From Coniferiporia sulphurascens (Eukaryota > Basidiomycota > Agaricomycetes > Hymenochaetales > Hymenochaetaceae), in NCBI GenBank assembly GCA_002794785.1, contig NBBA01000015.1:496001-560000 (forward strand): a stretch of DNA of 64,000 nt, in the 5' to 3' direction. Positions within the stretch are counted from its first letter, which is position 1, and each line of letters starts with the position of its first letter. The notes below the pieces were generated by a model. That model was not told where the DNA came from, did no database searches, and saw only the letters and a list, made by a program, of their open reading frames with translations. The translations under genes and the position numbers were made by a program. Positions 12,201 to 23,215 of this stretch are shown piece by piece.

Positions 12201-12372
12201 GCGTGCCCAATCGAGCTCTATGGCAGGTCTGTCGGAGGAACTTGTGTCGGCTGGTGAGGATAGGCGTACTAGAAGAGGTACCGGTAGTTCTAGAGTGTCT
12301 TCCGGGAAGGAGCGACTCACCTTTAAAACTCTGTTTTCACGAAAGAGGAAGGCGCCACCCGAAAGTTCTTGA
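9229..12372 (+). CDS. Tandem dual protein kinase (two TKL-like kinase domains in one protein)
   Basis: Twelve exons splice in frame to 843 residues: 9229-9543, 9607-9780, 9836-9904, 9955-10179, 10235-10455, 10506-10854, 10906-11082, 11141-11209, 11260-11481, 11543-11760, 11812-12051, 12120-12372. Domain 1: VAMK Lys88, catalytic loop HCDFKSDN with Asp183, DFG Asp201, DVWSFGM. Domain 2: glycine loop GMSSYGDVYSG, VAIK Lys438, HSDLKPDN with Asp530, DFG Asp548, DVWSFGM. Each domain also has the alpha-C Glu (NEINIWYKL; KELYVWSKL). The intron positions of the two domains match, pointing to internal duplication. Domain 1 has a degenerate glycine loop and lacks the HRD Arg (HCD); domain 2 reads HSD. 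The tail (from about 681) is Ser-rich with basic clusters (NKRRR, SRKRK), possibly nuclear-targeting. Family: tyrosine-kinase-like Ser/Thr kinases, expanded in agaricomycetes. An alternative is two adjacent genes, but the second domain has no ATG of its own at its start. Confidence 0.82.
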
Positions 12373-12552
12373 CCACTCACAAGGGTACAGATTTTCCTCG
12401 ACCACAGACCATTTGTGCTGCACTCTGACTGTGTATCCTAATTGCTGTTGTTTTGTTTTGTAGCGTAGCTGTTTGTATCGTTTACGTATTCTTCTGTCGT
12501 TTCGAAACCTGTGCCGTTTACTATAATATGATTCCATGACACACATCAGAAG
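12373..12552 (+). promoter_or_regulatory. Short spacer between kinase gene and glucanase pseudogene
   Basis: 180 bp separate the kinase stop from the glucanase ATG. It is T-rich (TTGTTTTGTTTTG) and has no recognisable TATA box; it must hold both the kinase 3' end and the former glucanase promoter. Confidence 0.35.
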
Positions 12553-14069
12553 ATGAAAAAAGGCAGAGAAGAGTGGCTGTACTTCGATACGGCTGGCGAA
12601 CCCCTTGCAGGAGCGGGCTCAGCTCTCGCTGGTGCGGCTAGGCCAAAGAGTGGACGAGGAGGTGGCACTGACGCGTTGGATTCGGGGCTATCCGAAAAGA
12701 CCGAATCGGGAGGAGGTTGCGGAAGACGCCGACGCTTATTGTGGCTGGCGGGCTTTGCCGCGATTTTCATCGTTGCGCACACCTCCGTCGCTGTTCCAGT
12801 TGGTATTGTACTCGGAAAGAAAAATAATGGGAAGAATGACTCCGCTAGCGCTAGTTCAAAGAGTAGCTTGCCTAAAAGTGGTGGGAACGGTTCGACTGTG
12901 ACAACTGAGGATGAGACGGCGTTCACCTACATGTATGTGAACAAGTTCGGCGGCTTCTGGGTGGACGATCTCGCAGACCCATTCAAAAATAACGCGCGTC
13001 CAAACTCATGGATGCCTCCGCTGAATTTGAGCTGGACATGGGGCATCAACAAAGTGTATGGCGTCAATCTAGGAGGGTGGTTCGTGCTGGAGCCGTTCAT
13101 CGCGCCCTCGCTCTTCGAGAAGTACCAAAATCTGTCGACGCCGGTCATCGACGAGTGGTCACTGTCGCAAGCGATTGCTGCGGATACGTCAGCAGGCGGT
13201 GGATTGTCGCAGATAGAGGACCATTATAACACGGCCAGAGCACGGATCCCATCGACCTCTGACCTGCGAAGGCGTGCAATGCCTGGGGGCCGACCATAAA
13301 CACAAGGTACGCCAGCTTCATGTTACGAATACATACTAAACTGACTTGTTCCTCTTATGATTCCGACAGCCAAACAGCTTTCGGAATGACTGTTGCGGGC
13401 GAGTTTAGTAACGGTATCAATGACTGCGGGTTTCACTTGAATGGGGTGGGCAGCGTGCCCGGATTTCCCGGTAACTGTACCTTCCAGATGGATAGCGCGC
13501 AATGGAACCAGACAATTGTTGATGGCTTTAGGGATTTCGCGCTTGCTATCATGGACGCATTTCAGAACTGGTTTTTCTGGACGTGGAAGGTCGGGATATT
13601 TCTCATTTCAAACCGAAGTTGCTCGCAGACTGAAGCGCACTCATGTATACTCTAGATCGGTAATACTTCGGCAACGAACACCGTGCAGTCTTCACTATGG
13701 TCGTACCAGCTTGGACTCGAAGGCGGTTGGATGCCTACCGACCCGCGTGATGCCGTTGGGAAGTGCGCTTCGCTCAGTGTCACTGGATTGTAATTCGACG
13801 GCACGTACTCCGCATAGCAGACAGGCGGTGCAGGCGCGAGGACAATCTCTGCAGACGTACGCTCGTCATTCACCGCATGGCCACCCACGACAATCAGTGG
13901 GGTCACAGGCGATGTGAGCCTCATGCCGACGTACACATCCACGACTACCCTGCCGACGCTGCCTCCCGACACGTTTACTGGCGCACCAAAGACGCTCAGT
14001 GTCGGCGACGGCTGGGCAGATCCTTCCGACACTGCGAGCCGTGTGACGGAGGGCGCGGGGTTCAGCTAG
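12553..14069 (+). pseudogene. Membrane-anchored GH5 exo-beta-1,3-glucanase, internally deleted (unit A1)
   Basis: The first exon encodes a cytosolic basic stretch (GRRRR), one membrane span (LLWLAGFAAIFIVAHTSVAV), then the GH5 start (VYGVNLGGWFVLEPFIAPS) up to IEDHYNT (about 13230). From there the frame jumps straight to ACNAWGP near 13290, so the central half of the catalytic domain, including the Asn-Glu acid/base region, is missing. The C-terminal part resumes after an intron at 13307-13369: FGMTVAGEFSNG (nucleophile Glu context) and NWFFWTWK. After a second intron (13590-13655) come NTVQSSLWSYQLGLEGGW, then in-frame stops at 13791 and 13815. Similarity continues to the tag at 14067. Intact relatives are type II membrane proteins that trim beta-1,3-glucan in the cell wall. 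This copy cannot make an active enzyme. Confidence 0.85.
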
Positions 14070-17000
14070 TAAGTGGTGCTCAAAGATTAATTGATATCCT
14101 CGGTGATACTCTATCTGTAATACACGGTGGCTTACGCTCTTCTATCCAGCCCTGACCCATGGTTTGCTCCCGGCCTGACGTTCTTGACAGCTACGTGTAC
14201 AGGCAGCGCAACCCCCGCGAGGCTTGCGCGGCGGATGCTGGTCACTCCTCCGCCGATGGCATGAATCGTGAACGCAGAGGCCTGCCTACAATGCTTTCTC
14301 ATGACGGCACCTCCATGACGGCGACTCATGTTTTTTCTCGTCATCACCACCCAATTAGCACATTTTCCGGGCTATTCCGCTCGTTCGTTAGCTGAGAAGG
14401 CCCAGACTCTTGACCTTGTTGGCTCTAGCCGTCTCCCTTCATTCCCATTGGCTCTGAGGCGTCCCCCAGCACAAGGACAACTAAAATTTCCACTTTGCAT
14501 ACCCACACTAAGCCCGCGGGACGCACAGAGCCCTGATATACATCTGCTACAGCCTGTCTATTTGTAAACACTATTTCTTATTGACCCACCACACTTTAGT
14601 TCCGACGGGCAGACGTGCGACATCCCGGCTCTGACACGCGCTCATTATGCTCTTCTCCTCGCTCTCCTTCGCTTCGCATGCACACAAATACCTGTGTTCT
14701 TGTATATTAGCATCCGAGTCAGCAAAAAACGCACCCCGCTCCCTAATAACGCTCGTCTCGTCAACTTCCCGAGCTGCTTTTTATTGACTTGCGCCGGCTG
14801 ATACTCGACGTGCCTAGAACGCTACCCAAAGCTAACTGACGGCGTCAAAGAAAGACTTGATGTACCCCCTTTTCTCATCTCTTGTGTTTCAGGTGGGCAT
14901 ACGCTGCGTAGGCGCGAATGTATCGCCGGAGACGGCTATCCGGTAAATGACTGCCTTTTGTGGACTGTCTTCTTTTACTCAGCCACAAACTTGATCAATT
15001 TTATCAACTATTTTTTACCGTGACCCTGCCCAATTTATTAAGATAGATTTTCGTTTCGTGTGTTCTACTATATCCCTTTCAGGTCGTGAAGAACACTGAC
15101 ACAGTTATCCTTTTGTTCCACTTTGGTCTTATCTCCGTCATTTTCCTTGTTCACAGTCGTACCTAACTTCTTTCCCTTACTTGATCCCCTTGTACACCGC
15201 TATCGTGAGTTCCGGACTTTCTGTAATCGCGTCTGCATCTACGACGCACATAAGGACTCCTCCCTCTCCTAAAAAGGTGATACACAACATCGCGCGTGAA
15301 CACCAATCCCGACCTGGGCGGACACCGCTGTAACTAGTTGCAGAAGCAAATACCACAGTAGTTTCAGCGGGCACCGCCGTAGTGCGTTTTTCTCGCTCTT
15401 TTGTAATTCCCGGAGCCAACTCTAGTTCGCGGCTCCCTCGTCTAGAGTCGGAGGGCCGTATTGATGTACGAGAAGCCGACTCGGACTTTTATTATAATTT
15501 AGCTTAACGAATTGGTATCGTTCGGTGATATCAGCGCCAATTAAATTTAATAAACGGGGGTATAATACATATCTCAGCTGTAAGCAACATAAGCGCGATC
15601 ATACAATCAGTTATTTCAAATGTGAAAATGGGATGCATATACAGATCTTCAGTGTGCAACCCGACACGTCAATTAGTGCGCACTTTTCTTCAATAGATAT
15701 GTAGCCGCCGACGGCGGCAGTCGGCGCCTTGCTGAGTCCGAGGACATCGACCAGAGCCCGAGTCCGGATCCGGACACCGAGTACCTGATACAGCACCGAG
15801 CACCGAATAACAACAAGCGTTGGGGCTCGGGGTGGCGCTGCATGTTTTCAAGGATGCGCACCGAGAGGCTAAAGTCGGCTTAGCCGGGGGTAAAATGACT
15901 GGACTACATACAGTTGTCCAGTCAGACTGCCGAGCCCTTAAGAATCTGCGCAGACGATTGGCCTACGAAGTCGTGGGCGACAATAAGCACAAACTAGTCC
16001 TACTAGCTAGCTTGCAAGCTCCGAACCCGAGAAGCATCTTAACGCCCAGGGTCATATATATACCATTGTTATCGCCTTGGGAAAAAGGTGCGGTTGAACT
16101 CGAAGAAGTTCTGTGTAATGGAGATAGGTGTTAGTGCCTACCGTAGGCTCAGGCATGGTGCAACCGAGCTTTGGAGCGGGATACGTAAATCCGAGATACG
16201 AGATACAGGCATGGCGTGGTCGTGCTCAGCGATACGCTCGCCCCCGGCCAGAATACGGCGACGGTAGCGGCACTGGAGTACAAGAGAAGCTTCAATATAC
16301 GCCACACCGTAAACCGTACTTAAGTTTGAGGTGTCCGGAAGACTCCGTGATCCGTCATTCATGAGGCTAGAGATACATGTACGTGTCGACATTTGTACAG
16401 CATGCTCTGGAGCAAACTAACAAGAAAAGACCCTTTGTCGTCCCAGACCACACAGGTTTTACTGTATGTTATACTTAGCACGATGAGCACTATCCGTGAC
16501 TTCCTTACTTCTCAAGCTCCGGAACTTACACTGGAAGAGCCTGTAACACGGCACGTCTCTGGGATGCATATCTATTAGGAAAACGGACGGCTGCTGGGCG
16601 GGTGTGCCAAGTGTGGGTGGATCAGTACCGCGACCGTTCCGAAGAAGACGAGTCTACTACATGTAGCAATTACTCAGGGTAATATTAGCACGGAGGGTCA
16701 CCAGCAACAGCAGAACAAGCACCTCGCTTATCAGAATCAAAGGAAAGCAGCACTCACCATCTGGAATCTGATGACTGGGTTTCTCCGCGACTGGCTCTCG
16801 CACGGTCTGGCTTCCGTTTTTTTTCCTTTCTCTTCTTTTTTTCGCCTCGCCTAGAGAGTCTGAGACGATCTGCGTTGCCGAACCAGTTCTTCGTCGAACG
16901 AACGAACTTGAAATTGGAAAGAGGAAAGAAACAACATGTAAATACGGACAATATTAATGAGAAGGAGAAGTTTCCACGCTGGGCCGTAAGCGGTTAAGCG

Positions 17001-18459
17001 CCCGTGCGTCATAATTGACCGCATCGACAGGGCAGAGCTTTCTCTTCCTCCCTCCATCCTTTCCCTCTTTTCATTGAGGCTGCGGGAAATATCAGCACCA
17101 GAAGTCGCGCGCAGGGGTCCCAACAGATGAGGAACTTGGTCCGCGCGTTCATCCGGGCGCTTGAATGCACCGACTTCGTCCGGGAACCCACTAGTTTGAA
17201 GTTTGGGTTCGGCAACAGCGAATCGAAGGCATCATGTGGGAGAGAGATCGTGAGGAATGAGAGCACGGCATGCAGATGGATTTTCGAATTCGGACCAGGA
17301 CGGCTTGATGCGCAGTCACGAGTTGTTGTCTCCCAAAGAAGTTGCGGGAGCGGGAAGCCACGGACGCTGAGAACGCCTGCTATGAACCGTGCACGACGCG
17401 CAGCAAACACGTCCACGACGAACAAGTGAAGAAGCAGTTGGTGTTTCAGAGGAGTACTTCCTTTTTTTTAGCTGGTAAAACTGGCAGAGTTAATACGCGT
17501 TAGATACGGGAGTTCCGAAGCTCTATCCGCGATGTTCCAAGCATATCGTTACTTAGTCACCAGGCGCTCGAAAACAGGCAAGCGCCCGCTAGGCAAAGTA
17601 ACGCGAAAGAAAGACACCAGAAACACGCGGTGGCGCTCAGAATTGTTTAAATCGCGAGCAATGAAGCGGTTCACCAAGGGACAAAGTTAAAAATGAGTCC
17701 GAATCATGGGATTTTAGTCAGGAAAAGAGGAAAACGGGGCTCGTAAAACACGGTAATATTTGGAATCAGTCGAGGGTTGGCTGTTCGGATCTGCATCGTT
17801 TTCTAAACCTTTATTTTTCCTCTACTTCTCGCAGAGTTATTCAGCTCTATAATTGAGACACCCGCGCCTCGCATGAGCAGCACGCACTGCAGGAGGGCGA
17901 GCCTGTGTATGGGAGGATACCGGGATTGCGTCTGAAAGGCTAACGAGTAGGGGGGTTAGGTGCGTGGTTTCGGTCACCCCTTCTGTGATTTGTACTGATG
18001 AGCGGCGCGAAAGCGAATAGTAGACCGGCCAACGTAATGTAAAGAGGGAGAGTCTCGGAAGCAATGATGAAAGTCTTTGGTAGGAGAAGCGGCAGTGATA
18101 GCGTCGCAGCAGCCACCAGAAACACGGTCGCTGATATTCGGGCATCCACAAAGCAGTTGGGAAGGAGGAATTGATGCACAGGGGAAAGCTGATGTATGGG
18201 GGACGTCGTGATCGTCTGACAGAGACGACAATAATAGCTAACAGGAGTTCAGGCGCACCCACATCGACTTCTCCCTCGATGCGCAAAAGTGTAGGGGGAG
18301 CAAAAGTACGGGATCCCTACAATACCACCAAGCCACAAATTTCGATTCCATGACTTCAACCAATATATAAGAGTTGGGGTTTACGCTTCCAACTTGCAGA
18401 ATACTAGACATCATAATGAAACTACAATCCTCGGAGACCACTTGTACAGTATACACCAA
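14070..18459. other. Repeated non-coding spacer of unit A1
   Basis: No gene recognised. The whole stretch has counterparts in A2 (23,216-28,120) and A3 (42,214-47,318), at a level where words align but open frames do not stay in register, which argues against coding. Contents in order: AT-rich 3' flank of the glucanase; a GC-rich block with CCGAG/GAGTCCGAG words (15,700-15,850); a T/C-rich tract (16,818-16,850); CTTCCTCCCTCC pyrimidine tract (17,045-17,075); a GGCGCT...AAGCGCC inverted pair (17,563-17,587). Confidence 0.55.
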
Positions 18460-20805
18460 CTAAAGTGTACCAAGCACCTTCATGAAATAGCTCTCAACGC
18501 CTTTGGATCCTTTTACAAATGCACCAATCATTCCGTCAGGCCGTACGACAACAACATCCGTGGTGTCATCCACTCCGTAGCCGCGGAAAGCGTGCCTTTC
18601 CTTGTCCTCCAGAATAAGGTCGGCCTTCGGCTCATTTTCGCCGAAAGAGCTTGAGCTCGGGACGATAAGCAGCGCTTGCACCAAATTCTTCGGCAGCCTT
18701 TTGAGCGCGCTCTGCAACTCTAAAAAGAGAGTGGCTTCTGCCGAGAAAACCAGTATGGTATGCGCGTTTGGGGCGAATATGTCGAATAGCCTGACAGATT
18801 CTCCTTGCTTTCCTTCGACTTTACCGACTTTCTCTGACCCCGTGTTTTTGTAGAGCACAACCAGTCCGGGGGCGTCCGGCGCACGATCTCCTGCACGCAC
18901 ATTACCGCCCACTGTACCGTACGCATTCTTTTCGGACCCATAACCTCTTTCAGCGAATCGCTCGTCCATCACGATCGAGCTCCAACGATAGTTCAGCTCG
19001 AGCTGGAACATCTTGCGCCCGCGGAAGAGCGGCTCCGTATCTAGAATCTTTTCTTCGCTGGTGCCGCTTGCTTTTGTCAGGGGCATCGCCGCCCTCCCGG
19101 GTGCATCCGTTGTGTTCTGGACGCTTTGCATGGCGCTCTGGTCGTCTTTGGCAGCATAAACTTTACTGTGGAGCCGTGAGGTCTCGAGCAGCATTTCTCT
19201 GATTACTGGAAGTCGCTCTTCTTCGTAGGTTGTGAAGAGTGCCGGAGACGCATGCCCCTTGACGACAAGGGCGAGCTTCCAGGCCAGATTGAACTAAGGG
19301 GTAAGTTTAGTAGTGGCCAGCGTATACAAAGGTCGCGTATATAGACAACGCACGGCGTCCTGGATACCCGAAGTCATCCCTTGGCCTCCCGTTGGTGAGT
19401 GAACATGGGCGGCATCTGGCGTGAAACATGATATTAATTCCATTGTTCGCTGCTATTATTTGTAAAAGGATCCAACCTCCTGCTACAAACACTCTTCCTT
19501 TTTGGAAGTGGTCTACCATTCGAACATTCAGTCTTGGGGAATAATAACTCGATTAACGGATTGACATAAGCGAGGGTTTCGAGTGGGAGCTCACCTCCAA
19601 TCAGTTTTAGTATGGACCTTTGTGATCTGCAGGTCTGATAGACCTGTCAACCTAGTCAAGATTCCCTGCAGCTCTTCGAGATTCGCTTCAATGCACTCCG
19701 ATGCGATTTCGTGGTACTTCGGCCCGGCAATTATGAGCTGGAATCGCTCTGGGACATTTGTGCTCCGCAGGAATACACTTTATGGGAAGGAAAGGATTAC
19801 AGTAAGCGCCATGAATAAAATACAAGCCCTTGGATATGTAACGAACAAAATCGAGGTCGGATCTCCAAACATATTGAAGCCCTACGAACCCGAAGGATGA
19901 TTCAGACTTTCCGAAGGGTCGAATAAAGCGGGAACGCACGATCTCAAACCTGAAACCCTTTATATTAACGTCTGCATTGAGCAACACCTCCGTTCCATGC
20001 GTCTCGCCAAGAAACTGCAGTCCAATCAACCTCCGCACGGTACCTGGAATTGGGGTTGTACCGATTTTAGGCCTAGTTAATCAAGAAGATGCAGGCACAT
20101 ACTCCGACCGCCGTCTGCGCCTACGATGTATGGAAAGGTTACGTGCTCCACCTCCTGCTTTCCGTTGATGCTCTTGTTTAGTTTGACTGCGACTCCGTCA
20201 CCATCTTGAACGATGTCGGAGAGTTCCGTATTCAGTTCAACCTGACCGCCCAGAGCTTCAACATGTGCACGCAGAACACCCTCATGCAAATATTGACTGG
20301 TCATAATGGGCGTGTTCTGACGTACAGGGGAATTTGGGTTTATGTTACTCCTAGAGTTAAAAGTCTATGGCGAGGGCTTACTATTGGGAAGCTGGGTTCA
20401 GCTTCAATTTGTTCCATCATAGGAATGGATCTCAAGAGCAAGTGTGGGTTCTTTGGATCATGATAATGCAGGAACGGATTAGGCGAGCTCAATGCCTTGA
20501 CTTCCGAAAGAGTACCAAGAAAGTGCTCTATCTCCTGGATACGAAGCTTTCCAACGACATAAATTAAAATCTGAAAAATGGAATGATGGTACGGAACGAC
20601 TGGCTCACATGAATTCCGGATCCTCTGGAAGATACGTTGTATGTGGCTTCTTTCTCCACGACCCGAACGGAAACGCCGCTTTTCAGGAGAGTCAAGGCAG
20701 TAACGAGTCCAGTTGGGCCGGAACCAACCTACACAGTGCGAGAGGTCAAAGGAAAATCCGGGAATGGAGACATATATCGCTTACAATGAGGACTTGAGGT
20801 AGCAT
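18460..20805 (-). CDS. FAD-dependent aromatic hydroxylase, copy 3, apparently intact
   Basis: Starts at ATG 20805-20803 (MLPQVLI, phase-0 intron, VGSGPTGLV) and ends with the 244-codon open stretch 19194-18460 inside the last exon. Exons follow copy 2 one for one: SSRGSGIH, LRIQEIEHFLG, GADGGRS, FNMFGDPTS, RSTNVPERFQ, NVRMVDHFQKGRVFVAG, DAAHVHSPTGGQGM, FNLAWKLALVVKGHA, C-terminal thioredoxin-like domain. Frames stay open across all GT-AG junctions if intron 6 uses the weak GTTCGT donor shared by all copies. One change in a conserved motif: Met to Thr in HSPTGGQG. Unlike copies 1 and 2 it keeps the Arg-Gly in the loop after the first sheet (SSRGSG). It is the right end of unit A1 and closest to copy 4. 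Activity and substrate are unknown. Confidence 0.82.
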
Positions 20806-20876
20806 TCCGCGAGAGATGGTGTGTAAACGAAGTTAGGCCCTAAGCGAATGGTGCTAAGTTGCCCGTCGTCTAGTGC

Positions 20877-20883
20877 TTTTATA
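20877..20883 (-). promoter_or_regulatory. TATA box of FAD hydroxylase copy 3
   Basis: On minus: T-run, CG, TATAAAA, about 72 bp before the ATG at 20805. It is the same context as copy 2. Confidence 0.6.
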
Positions 20884-20905
20884 CGAAAAAATAGGTCTGT
20901 CTCGA

Positions 20906-21480
20906 TAATCAGCCGTGTCAGCCCCTTAGGCGTACCATCATGATATTTTAAGTCGGGCAGTAGCGTCAGGCGTTTCTGTCGGTATTTTCGACGGCAATGT
21001 ATTCAATGCATGGTAATTGGACTTACGTATGATGTAATATGTGCGAACGGATCGCGCTTTGGGACGCCGCAGTGATCGCTCTTGTTACTTGTAAGCTTAA
21101 AATTAAAAATTCAAGTTAACGTTTAATCTTATCTGATTACGTTTCAATTACAGCGATGGTGAAACTATGTTAATGTATGTGGAGAGCCCACGTAGAAGGG
21201 TGGGGCGCAAGGCTACGCCACAGAAGCCAAGTATATTTACTCAGTATAATTGAGCAGAGGATGGCCTTTTTCTAAGGCCAGCTTGAGAGAAGGAAGGATG
21301 TTCTCACGCCACACAGCCTCAAGCTACCGCTGACTAATCTAGCTTTTTGGCAGCCCCCCAGTAAGTGAAAAGTTTCGGGGAGCACTTGGAAATCATGGCA
21401 TCGTAGATACGGCACATAAAAAGTATGCTTATTGCTTTAAAGATGCTCAATCTTATGACAAGTACAGGTCTTGGTGTGTT
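20906..21480. other. Join between units A1 and A2
   Basis: No gene. The part to about 21,150 matches the upstream DNA of FAD copies 1 and 4. The rest (GC-mixed, short frames) shows nothing I recognise. Confidence 0.4.
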
Positions 21481-21524
21481 CAAGCCTCAGATACCCGTGG
21501 AGAGGTGAAAAGGCATCCACTTCG

Positions 21525-23215
21525 GAAGTTCAGACTCAGACGTCGAAATACCGGTTGGTATTGCGCTCGGGCAGGAGAAAGACAAGACGACACTGACGAA
21601 AGTATGAATCTAATGGGCGGCTTCACAGTGAATGGTGGCGAAGGCTTAGCCGGGACGTCGGAAAATGGATACGACGTTCACGTACGTCCCGCGACACGAG
21701 CAGTCGGGCCTCGGACTAGCTTAACGAGGCCCTCAGTCCGAGCATGGCATATTAGGAGTATGGATTGTACTCGAGCTATTCATTGCGCCCATGCTCTTTG
21801 AGAAGTACCAGAACTATCGACACCAGCCCTCATCGACGGGGAGACGTTTTCGGAAGCACTGGCTGCAGAGTCAGTGCAGGCTCGACCGCGGGAAACGGAA
21901 TCTTCTAGACTGAGGAACACTATAGCACCCTAACGTGAGCGACTCAATTGCGTGTATACCAGAACGAAAGACGCGCCTAAAGACCTGGACTCTAAAGTAC
22001 CAAACAGGACATGGGCTCGCCCACCCACGTCCCGATTCGGTACCATTGAATAGTCGATAAGTGAACTGTTGTTCCTTCTCAAGGGTACACCCTACTGCGC
22101 CGGACCGGGGCGCGCAGGAACAGCTTGGGTGTCAATTTGGACTTATACACCGCTCCTGGCTTGCAAAATGGGTTCGACCATATTCCGGAGGGAGTGGCCG
22201 TGTAAAATTCCTTGGCGGCACCATTGAGACTCGCGGATTCGCAGCATATCCTCGGTTGCATCTATTTGATCTCAGAAGTCATATGCGCGAATATGTGAGA
22301 GTTCGGCATAATAAACGAGCCACTTACCTGGATTACGGAGCAGGACGGTATTTCATTCGTACATAACCACAAGGCTTCTTCTCTTCCTCAATAATTGTGT
22401 CCTTGAGAAATCTCTAAGCACACGAATCGCTCGAAGTTTTGATATTGGCAAAGGGAGCATCCCTTTAATTGTTATTCTTGATGGTCTACAAAGTCCTAGT
22501 CGTTCGGACTGGGCAGTGTTTGTACTCCAAACCGGGCCGTGTCAATTGGGGCACGCATTCGCATTTCGCGCCTGGCTGTTGGGGCACTGTTGTTTTTGTC
22601 TCCGGTCTGCAAGGGCGTACGGTGCCTGATAGGGGCCCTGAACACAGGGTGCGCTGTTAACTGTGACGAGTATATACGCTGAAATCGTCTCCTACATCTC
22701 CATCAACCCTTCATCCTCGAAAGGCATCGAGCGTCGCCGTTTTGTCGTGAGTTCAGCGATAGGAGCGATGGCTGGGGGTTCCCCTCGTACAAGACTGGCA
22801 CATATCCGAACCCCCAGACGGCCATATGTAACTCGAGAATGGACGGTACACAATGAAGCCAGACAACTGTTGACGGACCCATTGCTAGTATGGACGCACT
22901 ACAGTACTGACACTCTTGGACATGTGTGCCGCGCCGGGCGCTATGGGACTGCGGTTCAACAACATTTGCTCCGCATGGTGTTTGGACGGCACTGACGGAA
23001 GGAAACTATTTGAGGGTGCATTGCTCCTAGTTCACCGTGTGGATACCCACGATATAAATGTGCTTACCGGCAATGAGCTCCACGCCAACAAGCTCTTTCG
23101 TGCCGTTGTGCCGAAACACTTCTGTCCAGCACATTTTCCACTGCACAGTAGACACTGTCGGCGGCGGCTAGGCGGATGCAGTATACACGAGAGCTACGTG
23201 ACGGCGGTCTAGGGG
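21525..23215 (+). pseudogene. GH5 exo-beta-1,3-glucanase remnant, heavily decayed (unit A2)
   Basis: Fragments of the same glucanase appear in order but in shifting frames. EIPVGIALG (after the membrane span) is near 21,540. Around 21,765-21,830, LFIAPMLFEKYQN matches FIAPSLFEKYQN of A1. VNLDLYTAPGLQNGFDH is at 22,131-22,181, and GIINEPLTWI, the Asn-Glu acid/base motif, at 22,305-22,334. SMDALQYWHSW is near 22,890, and the decayed C-terminal tail runs to about 23,215. The central region lost from A1 is thus still visible here. Many stops and frameshifts make it non-functional. Confidence 0.65.

Larger units (their letters stand above)
12540..20905. repeat. Duplication unit A1 (GH5 glucanase - repeated spacer - FAD hydroxylase)
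   Basis: The first of three direct copies. The order GH5 remnant (+), about 4.4 kb of spacer, FAD hydroxylase (-) is repeated at 42,030-49,750 (A3), and without the FAD gene at 21,480-28,120 (A2). Shared landmarks in all three: the glucanase C-terminal tail, CTTCTATCCAGCCCTGACCC-like sequence after it, the CCGAGCACCGAG-rich block, a T/C tract, and CACCAGGCGCTC...AAGCGCCC. Relative to A3, A1 lacks about 430 bp near 18,310. Confidence 0.75.

Noticed and set aside
17009..17425. 138-codon frame on minus in the A1 spacer, with partial counterparts at 26,756 and 45,466
   Set aside because: The three versions share short blocks (HDAFDSL) but differ by out-of-frame indels, so it looks non-coding.
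17837..18286. 149-codon hydrophobic frame on minus, with counterparts near 27,603 and 46,463
   Set aside because: The best-conserved DNA (GTTTCTGGTGGCTGC) is read in different frames in the three copies; no consistent protein results.
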